Shown: positions 11,772 to 23,436 of the stretch, one piece after another
How positions within the stretch are numbered: the first letter of the stretch is position 1
Layout: each line of letters starts with the position of its first letter
Assembly: GCA_001695595.3 (NCBI GenBank)
Contig: MBPM02000018.1
Span: 930,001 to 994,000 of the forward strand
Reading direction: 5' to 3'
DNA from: Plasmopara viticola
Lineage: Eukaryota; Oomycota; Peronosporomycetes; Peronosporales; Peronosporaceae
DNA length: 64,000 bases
Position numbers and translations under genes: made by a program
The notes under the pieces: generated by a model
Databases searched by the model: none
What the model was told of the DNA's origin: nothing
Seen by the model: the letters and a program-made list of their open reading frames with translations, nothing else

Positions 11772-13724
11772 GCTCTGTTACTGTCTGAAAAAGTGACCAA
11801 TAATTTTCTTTGACGCTAAATAGTGCACCTCACTGTACTATATCTATACAAAAAAGAAGCCACACCAAAAAGCGCTTCTAAATAGTGGAGAATTACTAGA
11901 TTTTTAGGCTAGCTGTTTTTCTTATACAATCACAAAATTTCAGCTGCTTCAAAAATCACCTGTACGTAAAGAATTCTTAGTCACAACAAGAGCCGCAGTT
12001 AATTTTGAAGCAGAGATGGTCATGCCGTAATGTGAGATTATGAGCTGGCGTCGAAGTATTTATTGCTCACTATATATATATAAAAGGAAAAATTAGATCG
12101 GCACTCATACATACCCAAATCGCAAGAAAATTACGTAAGGCCGATTTCTTATTAGCTCACAAGCTAGCTACCGTTTTCTCATGCCGTAATTTGTTTTAAA
12201 GTGCTGGTCGATTAACCGAGTAATTTATGTGTCTGGCAGGATATTTATGCGAACAGTTTTACTCACCAGATCAATGTAAGAATCAACTTTAAGCTCAAAA
12301 ATAGACCAATGTGACTCACAAGTAAGGTTTGTATCTACAATAAGTTTAAAAATTATGTAAAGCGTCAGTGAAGCTATAAAAATTACGGACATTTTACGCA
12401 CGAACCTTAACATGTATAGCAAACCAAGAAAAGAACTACTGTAATTGTACAGCAAGCTAGACTACACTTCCGAGCGCGAAAAAAGCACCTGTGCGGCATA
12501 ATATGTATTTGACGCATATTCATGAAAGGTGGTGTGCTCACAATAGAACCGAGATCGAGCCACTATCAGGTGATAAGTACTACCTAGTTCATTCAAGCCT
12601 GTCCTTCTGTCGGTATATAGATGAACTATAAAATAAAGTATTAGAAATTAATTTTCGAAATAGATTATAAGGTGATGCTGACGAGGTAGAGACAAAAGTA
12701 AATTCTGTTAGACCTCGCTGGTTTGACAGGGAACTACACTGCATTTTATAGACTGCCTTCCTTAGCTACATGTCTCTGGCCTTTCAGGAATGAGAGGTTT
12801 GGGCTACCGAAAACACACGCTATGAGTGAGTTGTCACTAGCGCAATGCTGGTTGCTATCCGACCTTTTCTAAGACCGGGTTTCGTACCTCTTATTGTAGT
12901 ATGTATTTTTTTTGACAAAAAAGGCGTAAAGCCTACCCGAATGTTACACAGGCGAATTGGTAAATCAGCCACAATTTTGGGTGTAATTGCTCGTCCACTA
13001 TTTCAGTTGTCTTGAGTTGTATCCTCTGTATACCTAGCCAGGTACCTCTCGTTTCCGGATCGAGCTCGCAGCTACTTGAGTCACAGGGTCGTTAAGAGCT
13101 CACTTAATGGTATGATAAGGTTTGTGTACTATTTGATGCGTGAGAGAGAATATGTCAGCAGTATCCATGTGCCGATCATGAAAAATGGTTTGATAGCCTT
13201 AGATCATGTCGCCTGATCCGAGAAGTAAGTTGAAAGATTTTCAATAGATTCAAAATTTTGCCACAATGGTTTTAGAAAATATTGTGTGAAGCCGCGATTT
13301 CTTTCATCATGAAGCAGTTGTATACATCCAGCACAATCAATGAAGTATGCTGCTGTATCGGGCGCGCAATAAAGGTTGTGCATCGTGTACACCAATTAAG
13401 TACATTGCTTTTCTAACGCATGGACATTTGGCCCATGAAAATATACGTGCTCATACAAACTTATCAACCTCACCTTCTGGTAAAATACTATACAATCACT
13501 ACACCTTGTAAAGAAGTTTTCAAACTTTCTTCTTAATCGATAGACTGTATAGGCCGAATGCATTCTTAGCAAATGCTTGTCAAATATTTAATAGGTTTGT
13601 TAGTGTCAACAATTGCTTTAAGCAGCAAGAACTCCTCTTCCTTAACCGACTTCGCCCCACTCGCACCCTAACCTCGTCCGGCGACCGACGTTAGTTAGCT
13701 TTCTCCGCGACTGTATTCCACATG
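11772..13724. other. Gene-poor spacer
   Basis: AT-rich DNA including a (TA)n run near 12,073. One minus-strand frame at 13,204-13,395 (NLYCAPDTAAYFIDCAG...) reads like the remnant of a coding exon but is too short to assign. Nothing else is supported. Confidence 0.4.
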
Positions 13725-15800
13725 CGAGGACTTCCGGATTTGATCGCATCTGAGTACTAATGCCTGTTTGATGTGGTATTTCTGGCGTTGAAGTTTGAAA
13801 GAAAGCGGTACGATTTTGGAAGAGTTGAAGGAAAACACCAAGCACGTTGCTCGTCTTGTTCCGTACTAAAGTGGCTTTGAATTTGAATCAGTCGAGAGCT
13901 TGCTGCCAATCGTGGCGTCTTTTTAGTGACAGCTATTGTATCATTTTCCTGTTGACAGAAAATGCAAAGTTTGTTTTGCCAATTGGTTCAGATGTGTCGT
14001 CAAAGTCATCGAACGCAAGCTGTGTACGAAAGTGCACACGCAAGCGACGTTGTATCGTTTTCTCGGCGTCGATGACTATTGGAGGAGTGGAATAATTAAT
14101 GCTCATCGAAAAAAATTCTACAAGTCACTCCTATGTGGGATCGGGGAGATCATTGGAGTTTTGCTGTGCCCAAAGTCGCCAATTTTTGTTTTGTTGCCCC
14201 TATTTGTAGGGACCGATTTGTGCGTCAATTAATTCATTTAATCGCGGATTTATTGTTATATGTTTTCAAGCGGAAAAGGTTGGGGTGACGCCCTCCTTCC
14301 AAGCGCGGGGGCTTGATGCTCGCGCGCTTCGGGCAGGTGCTCTCGGGCACCTGCAGGTCTCTAACGAGTCTCATCCTCGACGCGAGTTATATGAACATAC
14401 AGTCATTTCGTGTCGGCTGGTTTGTGAATACTTGGTAAGAGCCCAGCGCCACCTGAGCTCTTACCAAGTCAGAGTTAAACAAAATAATGGAAGACCCTCA
14501 CGACCTCGGTGCTGGCTACACTGCCCGCCGAACGAGACCCGACGTATGCGGACACCACTCTATGCCGTGGACTAGCCAGACTGAGCCTAGCACGTGCATA
14601 ACTTGGCAACGCGATAACGTAATACAATACAATACAATACAATCTGTTCAAGGGACTTCATATGTACCTCTTATCGATGAAATGAGTACAGCATGGTGAT
14701 GAGCGACAAAATTAATCAGAGCTGCAAATTGTGCGCAAATTTGCCGACACTTGTTTGTTATAAGTGGTGTTCGGCGGTGTATTGTTGATAATCGAATGGC
14801 AATTAAACTGACTTGTATGCAACGGAAGCCCGTGCGTCTGGACGATACCGACAGTACTGACAGAGTACGCAACGTATTCATTCAGCTCACTTGAAACTCC
14901 GCGTCTCATCCGATCGGCACCTTTTGTCGTATTAGGTCGACAAATAATAGAATATGGCCAGTTTGATGGACGCTTTAAGTGGTCTCGACATTCTTTCATA
15001 TACTTGCCAAATTCGTCCGTTCATGGAGCCTGCAATGTTCCAGTTCACTATGCGCTGTTGCAGTCTGTCGGATTGAATTGCAATGCCATGACAATCGGTA
15101 CCGATAAACCCTTTTGTGACAACTTTGATGAAGGTAGGATGAATTATGGATGATACAATGTTCGACCTTCCACCGTGGCAGTCGTGGGAGATGTTCCATG
15201 CGCAGTGCCAATCAATGCATTGCTGGTGATTGGGTACTCGATGGTGACGCCTGAAGATGTTCTGCCTGGTTCGCGGATGTCTATTGAATCACGTGCTATC
15301 TCTGTGAAGCTTGTTATGTCAAGAGTACCTCGGTGTGCGGATGCGTTTGGTGCCTCAATTTTTCAGCTCTTTCCATGAGAAGAAACCGTTAAAAAACATT
15401 TGACTGAACGTCAGAAGGCTTTATTGCAGCGAATGACAATGGGGGAGCTGGTGTCGACGTTTTTTGCTCTGGGAAGATGTTGTATATACATAGTTGTGTT
15501 TGTGTATATGTGTGTTTAGTCGGGTTTGCGAAAAACAAAATGACAATTCGGTAAAGTTCAGGAATTCACGTAAGAGACTCAGTATTCACTGAAGACTGTG
15601 TTCCAAGGCGATGCGAAATAAGTGGATCAGGTTGGTTAAAATTAATTGTAGAAAAGCAAGAGGTACAAGTGCAGGCTGTCGTAGACCAGATGAGCTGCTT
15701 TCTTCTACTAAAGACAAGCGATTAAAGGTTGAGCATGAACATCAATTTGTGGAGTTCTTATTTAAGCGGCTAGAAATAGTTTTGCTTCGACGCTCTGATA
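13725..15800 (+). pseudogene. CRN-family effector C-terminal region, pseudogene (copy 1)
   Basis: Parallel to copy 2 (16,351-18,821) over most of its length but shattered. Matching blocks are the stretch around the P-loop (13,755-13,850), the 'RFLGVDDYW' segment (~14,060) matching 'LFVGVDDYQ' in copy 2, 'LLCPKSPIFVLLPLF' matching 'LLCSQSPSMILLPMF', 'NALLVIGYSMVTPEDVLPG' (15,210-15,270), and the C-terminal 'PDELLSSTKDKRLKV' (~15,690). The P-loop itself is deleted: after GGTATTTCTGG the bases that encode the GKT of copy 2 are missing. Frames change repeatedly, and a SINE-like element interrupts it at 14,271-14,646. No N-terminal LYLAK domain was found upstream. CRNs are host-translocated, often nuclear-acting effectors. 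Confidence 0.75.
14271..14646 (+). mobile_element. SINE-like retroposon (copy 2) inside the CRN pseudogene
   Basis: Same element as 10,685-11,005 in the opposite orientation: it starts CGGAAAAGGTTGGGG and ends with a clear (AATAC)n tail at 14,620-14,642. TTCAAG flanks it at 14,265-14,270 and 14,647-14,652, a likely imperfect target duplication. It differs from copy 1 in the middle, where extra sequence creates a second hairpin (CTTGGTAAGAGC...GCTCTTACCAAG, ~14,431-14,468). Flanking CRN homology resumes directly on both sides, so it inserted into the gene or pseudogene. Confidence 0.75.
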
Positions 15801-16340
15801 AAGTTCGCTCTTTTGCGATGTCCACATTAATCCTGCCTTATCGCATACTAATATTTTTTTAGATCAAAACATAGACGAACATTGATTTCTTACAAGATAC
15901 CAACCTAACGCCATACTTTCCTGTTAGTCTATGACGCACATTCTCAGTTCGTTATTCCCCACTAGTATCAAGGCCATATCGTTTGACGTTGTGGTGACCG
16001 CAGCTACCATAGACCGTTGTTTCTACTTCAGTGACATACATGCCAATTGTCATGTATAAAAAACAATCGATCCATTTGAAACATCCATCAATTGCGTGTT
16101 AGGGAGATCTTCTAGTTGGCTGTTCAATATATAGTATTCTCCAATCCCTTTCGTCCTTACTAATCTCAACCTGTCTATAGAGGCGCTTAACATTACTTGT
16201 GGGACCAAGTATAATGTAGTATGCAGGTATCATGTTGAAATCGCTTTTAGAGCCGATAATTCAAAGCCGTTGATTTCCCAAACCATCATTTTCAATTAAA
16301 CCCTGAGAGTGGACTGATCTGATGTCGTCAGTTAGGAAAA
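15560..16340 (+). repeat. Right arm of inverted duplication; spacer upstream of CRN copy 2
   Basis: This is the intact-looking counterpart of the left arm at 10,060-11,260. It covers the 3' end of CRN copy 1 and the spacer before CRN copy 2, whose ATG is at 16,351. The arms diverge by many substitutions, so the duplication is not recent. The spacer presumably holds the former CRN copy 2 promoter, but I could not see a clean initiator motif. Confidence 0.75.
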
Positions 16341-16350
16341 AGGTGGAAAG

Positions 16351-18821
16351 ATGGTGATGCTCGTCTGTGCGGTAGTTGAAGCGGCAAAAAGCGCGATTCA
16401 TGTGCGGTTCGGTGAGAACGATGTTGTTGATGGATTAAAGGACGCGATTAAGGCGAAGCAAGATTACGTCTTTGCGGCGAACAAGCTTCAGCTATACTTG
16501 GCCAAGAAAGACAATGCGTGATTGAATAGTATAGGCGCTGATACTGTGGTGCTTGATAAAATGGAAATTTTCCAAACTTTAACAAGATGGATCCATTGTT
16601 ATGGATCAAGAACGACCGGTACTTTGGAGAAAAATTAACGCCAAATGAAGGGCGAATTCACGTGCTGGTGATTGTTCCTCCAATTGTCCCGGATGCTGTA
16701 CCGATTGGCCCTGAAGTAATAATTTCTTCTAGCGATCATCTTGTTGCATTCGTGGAAAGCGAAATGATCAACGTGGAGGCAATCGTCACATGTTGGCACA
16801 AGAAAGTTTAGAATTCCGCCTTACTGGGCGGAAACAAGCGGTTCATATAGCTTCTGACTGTTTTAAAGACATTGTCAAGCATGTCGGAGGTACCACACAT
16901 GATCGCATGACGGTGCCAATACTTGTTTGCTTTGGTATTTCTGGACTTGGAAAAACGCAAATGTTGGAAGAAAGCGGCACGCTTCTAAAAGGATTGAACT
17001 AAATTCCCGAGCACGTTGCCCGTAACATTGTTCCAAACTAAACTATTCTGGCTTCACGTGCTTATTAATCGAGAACTCGATGTCGATCGAGGCGTCTTTC
17101 TCGTGGCGACTCTTGTATCGTTTTTTCTTTGAAGGAAACTGTAAATTTAAGTTTTGACGAGTGGTTCGCGTCGCAATTACCTTGCAACGGAGAGCAATTG
17201 ATGCTTAGCAATGCCATCAAAGTAATTGAGTCAAAGATGCGTAAGAAACTGTAGACTCGAGCGACGTTGTACCTCTTTGTCGGCGTCGATGACTATCAAA
17301 TGATTGAAGGAATTAGCGCTCGTCGTAGAAATCTTCACACGTCACTTGTGCAAGAGCTCGTGGGTGTCATTGGAAACTTGCTGTGCTCACAGTCACCGAG
17401 CATGATTTTGCTGCCCATGTTTGCGGGAACACATTTTCACCTCATTGCACCGAATATTATGGCCAATTTTTCGTTTTACAGGACTAGGCGACTTTTGATG
17501 AACCTTTTATCAATGGATGAAGTGTTTAGCATTGTAGAGAGCGACGCAAGTTGTGCTAGGCTCCTGAGTCATGGCCAGAACTGCCGCAACTTGTTCAGGT
17601 TTGGCGGCGTTTTGCGGTGTGTTGTCGAGTATTTGACGGTATAAAATTACGATGAAGGGAAAATTGTAAATTTGAAGCAATAAAAGTATTGCTCCAGTGC
17701 AGTTTGGCAGGAAAATGTGGGGCTTTACTTGAACTTACTTGAATATACGCGTCTGATTCGATTGGCAGCTTTTGCTGTATCAGGTTAATAAGTGCTAAAA
17801 TTTGACTAGTTTGATGACCACTGCAAGTGGTCACGAATTCGAGATTCTTCTGTATGCTTGCTGATTCCCAGAGATGAAGCTTTCGATATTCGAGTCCCTT
17901 ATGCGCTGTTGCAGTCTATCGGATCTGGTTGTGATGCGAACAAGACTTTTGCCGAGAATTCCTTGGCGATAGCTTTAATGGATATGAAAGAGATGGTAGA
18001 TGATACAAGATTTGACCTTCAACCGTGGCAATTGTAAAAAATGTTCGGTGCTTGCTTCTATGCAGTGAGAACTAATGCGTTGCTAGTACTTGGGCACTCG
18101 ACGGTGACGTTAAAAGATCTTCTGCCTGGTGTGGTGATGTCTGTTGGAACGAGTACTATGTCTGTAAAGCTTGTTCCGTCGAGAGTAATTCAGTGTGCGG
18201 GTGCATTTGGTGCCTTAAATCCTTGGTGCATTCCACAAAAAGGGAACCAATCGGAAACGATCGACTGGACGTCGGGTGGCTACATTGTAGTGACTGACGA
18301 TGGTGGAGCTGGTGTCGACATATATTTTGCTCTGGAAAGTGCTGCGACTGGCTAGGTAGTTGTTTTTTGTGGATCAGCGAAAACGACGGTTTGGTAAATT
18401 TCAGCCACGTCACGCAAGAGACTATTTTGGTGAGTTGAGTGTCTGCCCAGACTTTCTCGTCGCGAGTGGTGCGCGTTTGGTGCGCGTTTGGTGCGAGGGA
18501 TCCTGAACTGCGTTGCGCCGTCAAATCTGGCGACGTACACAGTACCGACTGATTGCTTCATTGTGAGCTGAGCCGAGACAAAGCGTATTTATGGCACTTT
18601 GGCGTATCATCCAGCGTGTTCACCGATCATTCCTTTCAACTCGGCATGCAATACTGTTTCAAGGCGATGCGCATGACGTCGATCAAGTCGTTAAAAAAAT
18701 TGTTAAGAAGCGGGAGGTACCAAGTGGAGGATTTCGCAATGCGGAAGAGTTGCTTTCTTTTATCGCAGCAAAGCGGTTGGAAGTTCAATTCAAAGACCAC
18801 TTTGGGGAATTTTCATCTTAG
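16351..18821 (+). pseudogene. Crinkler (CRN) effector pseudogene with LYLAK-type N-terminus (copy 2)
   Basis: The ATG at 16,351 opens a 56-codon ubiquitin-like N-terminal domain containing LQLYLAKKD, the variant of the LFLAK motif that marks host translocation in Crinklers. There is no classical signal peptide, as in many CRNs. A TGA at 16,519-16,521 ends the frame. A shifted frame continues with the DWL-type region (RIHVLVIVPP, ~16,650-16,680), then a P-loop, CFGISGLGKTQML (~16,927-16,965), typical of CRN C-termini with an NTPase module. Further fragments are GVDDYQ...LLPMFAG (17,267-17,440), LLVLGHSTVTLKDLLPG (~18,077-18,130) and a C-terminal tail ending at 18,821. At least one nonsense change and several frameshifts separate these, so no functional protein is made. 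It lies in tandem behind copy 1. Confidence 0.85.
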
Positions 18822-20035
18822 CGATTCCAGCGTATTAAAGATCATGTGGTTTTTGCTATCGCGCCTCTCTTACGTTCATTTAAACTTTGCACTCCTGCGA
18901 CCTAATATTGAAATGCGGTATGTAATAATGAGCTAAAAATTACAATAGCATCCGTCCCACTCCACGACAAGGCATAAATTCAGTCATTCTTTAGTCTATC
19001 GCATTGTGGAGAATCCTGTACACACTGATGACGCAACGTCGGCTATGGAACTTGCGCGCAATCTATCGGCGCTGGTAGAGTAGTTCAAGGCTCTTCGCGA
19101 GGACATGGGGCGTACGTCAGGACTTTGCGATACCTTGGTACACATGGATGTTGCTGACACCAGAACCATAGCGACATGCGCGGCAGTGTTTTTTTTTTTT
19201 ACACCTTATACCAATTATACTCTGGAATCCACGGGCCAGTGAAATGTCGTGTACGGCCGTGCCTGCTCTAGATGATGCGACGGATGACGCCAACTACTCA
19301 AACACGCGCCATCATAAGACAACAGCAGCATTGGACCTCTGCGGCCGCAATCGCACACTCATAATCACTTGATGTCTTACGTATCAATGGAACGAATTTG
19401 ACCGATGCATCACATGGTCAAGTGGGTCAGCGATGAGTGCGGCATCTCACTTCGTAAGTCTTCGAGAAAAGACAATAAAGTCGGCGCTAATTGCCGTGTT
19501 GCTATTGATAAAATGATTTTGTCAGGTGCACAAAACTGATGTCGATTCCAAGCTCAAGTTTAATTCGCTATCGCAGGCGAAGATGCTAAAGTTAGGTGGC
19601 TAGCACCTCGACAACAACCTCTTTTGCATCTTTTGAGAGAAATTGCTCTACTTTAAAAGTAATCTGACAAATCTAGCCATTTGTTATTCCAAACGACAAG
19701 GAAGTAAGCACGACATACGTGGTACATGATGTATAAATTGCTTTTCATTCAGGCCAAGAAATAGTAATTTTTCGACTTTCACAAAAAATTGGGTGGCCAA
19801 TGTATCACATGTGAGACCTGCGAGAGGGTCGAACATGCGGCTCACACCTCGAATTCTTTTTGAAAACTTCTCTTTTGTATCAATCCATTTCCAAGCCTTC
19901 CCTTTGATCACGAATAGAACATTATGATCAGTCATTTACCGCAAGATCGCGTATATACCTGCACGCCTCCTTTGCAAGTTGTTGTGTCAAACCTGGCTCA
20001 TTTTTCACTCGTTTAATTGAAATATCGCGTTTCAT
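18822..20035. other. Decayed region, nothing assigned
   Basis: A plus-strand stretch near 19,003-19,190 reads as ~60 codons of coding-like sequence (VENPVHTDDATSAMELARNL...) with one internal TAG, followed by a poly-T run (19,190-19,200). It might be the remnant of another gene, but no family is recognisable. The rest is unremarkable. Confidence 0.35.
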
Positions 20036-20039
20036 GATT

Positions 20040-20720
20040 TTTGTGCACATCCCTAAGCACCAACTATTTTGATCTAGCAATTATAATTTGCTGCATGTTT
20101 GTAGCGTCTGTGCATGTCTAGAAACGGGATTGAACTATGGCTTCGGCGCACTAAAATAGTTGATATGCGCTAAACCATGGCTCAATTGAAATCGCGTAAA
20201 GATAGACGGGACTGATCTGTGACCGTACGAATTCATAGCCCTTCACGAGTAAAGCTTTGTTGCGTCTTCACACGTCAAATCAGATAAACGGGACGTTTAA
20301 ACGCCCCAAGAGTGATTATTCACTAAAGTTTAGCTCGATCGTGTTATTGCACGTCTTTATAAATAGACGAGACATATCGGTGACCGTTCGACGTCTTAGC
20401 GTATCAAATCGCTATTTTTTGCCTCTAATGCATCTGCATCTGCATACGTCTAGATAGACAGACAAAAAGGATCGGTGGCCGTGCGACGTCGCACCACTTT
20501 ATACCTCTTTTGCGTCTGAGCTCGTTTAGATGCCCACGCCCTAGAAAAATAGACGGTATTGATCCCGTGTTAGCGCCCCAAAAGATTAGTTATCCGCTGA
20601 TTTATGCCTCTAATGCGTCTACACACATCTGAACAGATAGAGAAGTCGTTGCTTGCTAATTTATATCTCTTGCGTCTGTGCACATCCAGATGGATAGTCT
20701 AGAATGATCTGTGTGTTCAC
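20040..20720. repeat. Degenerate minisatellite upstream of ornithine aminotransferase
   Basis: About five or six imperfect copies, spaced roughly 90-130 bases, of two alternating cores: one like GCGTCTGCACACGTCTAGAT and one like AGACGGGACTGATCTGTGACC followed by GTNCGACGT. Examples are at ~20,110, ~20,205, ~20,375, ~20,450 and ~20,560. Copies differ by substitutions and indels, so the array is old. It ends about 250 bases before the OAT start codon. Confidence 0.55.
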
Positions 20721-20915
20721 AAAATTCGACCTAGGAATAATTAATGAAAATGATCCTTTGAAGAAGACGGTTATGTACGTCAAAAAGAATATCGTTTTTT
20801 TAGATTCATACCGTCTTATTCAAGATATCAACGAGCCAAAAAACTCTACGATTGGGTGAGAAATAAGCTTGAAGCGGCACATGCGAACATGCGAAAACTT
20901 GACGCACTATTTCCT

Positions 20916-20937
20916 CGTACTCTTCATTTTGCCTTCC
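20916..20937 (+). promoter_or_regulatory. Possible oomycete initiator/FPR-type motif for OAT
   Basis: CTCTTCATTTTGCC lies about 45 bases before the OAT ATG at 20,975. Oomycete core promoters carry an initiator resembling TCATTYY joined to a CAWTTT flanking element. The position fits a short 5' leader, but the match is short. Confidence 0.4.
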
Positions 20938-20974
20938 CCAAGATCTTATTGCACCAAGTAAAGCTGTCACTAGC

Positions 20975-22386
20975 ATGCAAATGCTTCGCTCCGTCGCGCC
21001 AACGCTCCGTCGTTGCTCCACGCGCAATGTATGGACTACGCAGCAGGTAATCCACGCATCTTTTATCAACAAGCGAAACATTGTGTCAATCGGTCCTCTT
21101 TTTTGCCATTTAGTACATCAACCGCGAGGAAAAGTGTGGTGCGCACAATTACCATCCGCTGCCTGTTGTGCTCAAGAAAGGTCGAGGCTGCAAAGTGTGG
21201 GACGTAGAAGGCAAAGAATACTACGACTTTTTAAGTGCTTATTCCGCCGTAAATCAGGGCCATTGCCATCCCAAGCTCGTGAAAGCACTCACAGAACAGG
21301 CGCAGACGCTCACCTTGACTTCTCGTGCTTTCTACAATGATATTTTGGGTGAGTATGAAGAGTACATGACCAATCTTCTCGGTTTCGACCGCATTTTACC
21401 CATGAATACGGGCGTGGAGGGTGGGGAGACGGCTGTGAAACTCGCGCGTCGTTGGGCTTACGACATTAAGGGCGTGCCCGAGAATAAGGCCAAGGTCATT
21501 TTTGCCAAGAATAATTTCTGGGGTCGCACGCTCAGCGCCGTTTCGTCTTCTAGTGATAAAGAGGCGTATGGAGGTTACGGACCTTTCATGCCGGGCTTTG
21601 CTAGTATTCCGTATAACGATGCTGATGCACTCGAGAAGCTTTTTAAGAAGGACGCCAAGTATATTGCTGCGTTTATGGTGGAGCCCATTCAGGGCGAAGC
21701 TGGTGTCGTCGTGCCGGACGAGGGGTATCTCAAACGTGTGCGTGAACTATGTACCAAGTACAATGTGTTGTGGATTGCTGATGAGGTACAGACTGGACTC
21801 GCACGCACTGGAAAGATGTTGGCGGTGGATTACGAAGGTGTGAAGCCCGATATTGTTATACTGGGCAAGGCTCTTTCAGGGGGCATGTATCCGGTCTCGG
21901 CTGTACTGACTAGTGACGAGATTATGCTGACGATCAAGCCGGGTCAGCATGGGTCAACTTACGGTGGCAACCCACTTGGCTGCAAGGTCGCTATGGCGGC
22001 TATGAAGGTCGTTCAAGAAGAGAATCTTGCCGAAAATGCATTTCAACTCGGCAAAAAGTTTCGCAGCGAAATGCAATCGTACGTGGGTTTAATCCTTTGA
22101 CAGTGTACTTGGCTGCTAATTTACTATTTCTTAACGTCGTAGCTTCAAATCGACTTTGCTTCAAGGAGTGCGTGGTCGCGGTCTGCTGAATGCTATCATT
22201 ATCAACGAGCGCCCGAATCAGCCGGATGCGCTACAGCTCTGCATGAATCTAGTCAAAAAGGGGCTTCTTGCGAAGCCTACGCATGGAAACATTATTCGTC
22301 TCGCACCTCCACTTGTCATGACTGAAAAACAGCTTGATGAGTGTACGTCGATTATTAAGGAAGTCCTGACGGAAGCCGAGCAGTAA
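20975..22386 (+). CDS. OAT: Ornithine aminotransferase, probably mitochondrial
   Basis: Converts L-ornithine and 2-oxoglutarate to glutamate-5-semialdehyde and glutamate, linking arginine, proline and glutamate metabolism; it is PLP-dependent, fold type I. Three exons were read: 20,975-21,046, 21,114-22,078 and 22,143-22,386, with introns of 67 and 64 bases (GTAATC...TTTAG and GTACGT...CGTAG). The product is 426 residues, a normal length. Diagnostic segments are [15 protein letters not shown], the near-invariant [41 protein letters not shown] (Asp247 near the PLP nitrogen) and the Schiff-base lysine Lys276 in [12 protein letters not shown]. The first 24 residues are Arg-rich and lack acidic residues, like a mitochondrial presequence; Met1 or Met3 could be the start. 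The coding sequence is undamaged. Confidence 0.95.
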
Positions 22387-23436
22387 ATTTGAATTTGTTA
22401 AGTGCCAGCGCTAATAAATTTAAAAGTCAAATCTATGATCTACATTATTGAAACATCAATAAGGAATTAGAAATAAGCAATTGTCATTTTCCTCCGAGCT
22501 AGATTGATACTGGATCAGTAATAAGTCCATCATAAGAAATCGGACAGATGATTGTGAGAGCACTTAAACAGAACAAAAAACACTCATGTAGTCAGACATA
22601 TCTTTGTGTGCATGGTTGGATTTCACATTGCAGTGTCTGCCCATTACAAGGTGTTACGGCGGTATAACGCATCTTGTATAGCAATATAAAATTCAGCGCG
22701 AATAAAGCCCACGAATTACGACGAGTGATTTCTATTGTCAATTTACACCGATCACGTCTTGTGTCAACATTGATGGATACCAGCGTGTATCAATGCCGTC
22801 TTCTTTGCCTGCAAATTTTCGCCTTAGGCGGTTGCTGGCATGGGTGTAATGACATCTGTGGACCGCATGAAAGAAACTTTGTCTTTCTCTGTAAAAAAAA
22901 CACCGTGTGCGCTCGTCAACGACGTACTTGCGATGATTACGCGCACGATGAGTAGCGGCTTGTTGTGCTTATAGCCACTGCGGCAGTCACCTACCATGCT
23001 TTCGAATCAAGCCACGAGGCTTAAACCTGCTCTCGAGTAAGTTGGGCCTTTTTGAGAATAAGAGATTCTTGAAATTGACTAGTCTTTGTTACTAAGATTC
23101 TGATTGTAGGGCCGTTTACTACTCGCGCGAACTCTCAGACCTGCTTCGTGAAGACCTCTTCGTGCAGGCTTAGTAAAGAATGTGAGCTGATTATCTTTTT
23201 TAAGAAGAAAAGTGGGCTAGCGCACAAAACTGTACCTACCTTATCATTGGCAAAATTACACCCACAAAAATCGATATCGGGCTTTGTGAGAATAAATTAT
23301 TTTTTTTATTTATTTTGCTATTTGTATGCGAGTCTTATTCTATAATATCAATAGTATTTTTTCTGCTATTTTCTTACGATATGAGATAAGTAGTATAGAG
23401 ATATGATGCTCCAAGATTTCTTCGCTATAATCAAAC
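22387..23436. other. Spacer between OAT and AMP deaminase
   Basis: About 1.05 kb holding the OAT 3' region and the AMP deaminase promoter. A 93-codon Cys-rich plus-strand frame at 22,674-22,955 has no domain and is probably chance. An AT-rich tract runs from 23,290 to 23,400. No clear initiator motif was found. Confidence 0.5.
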
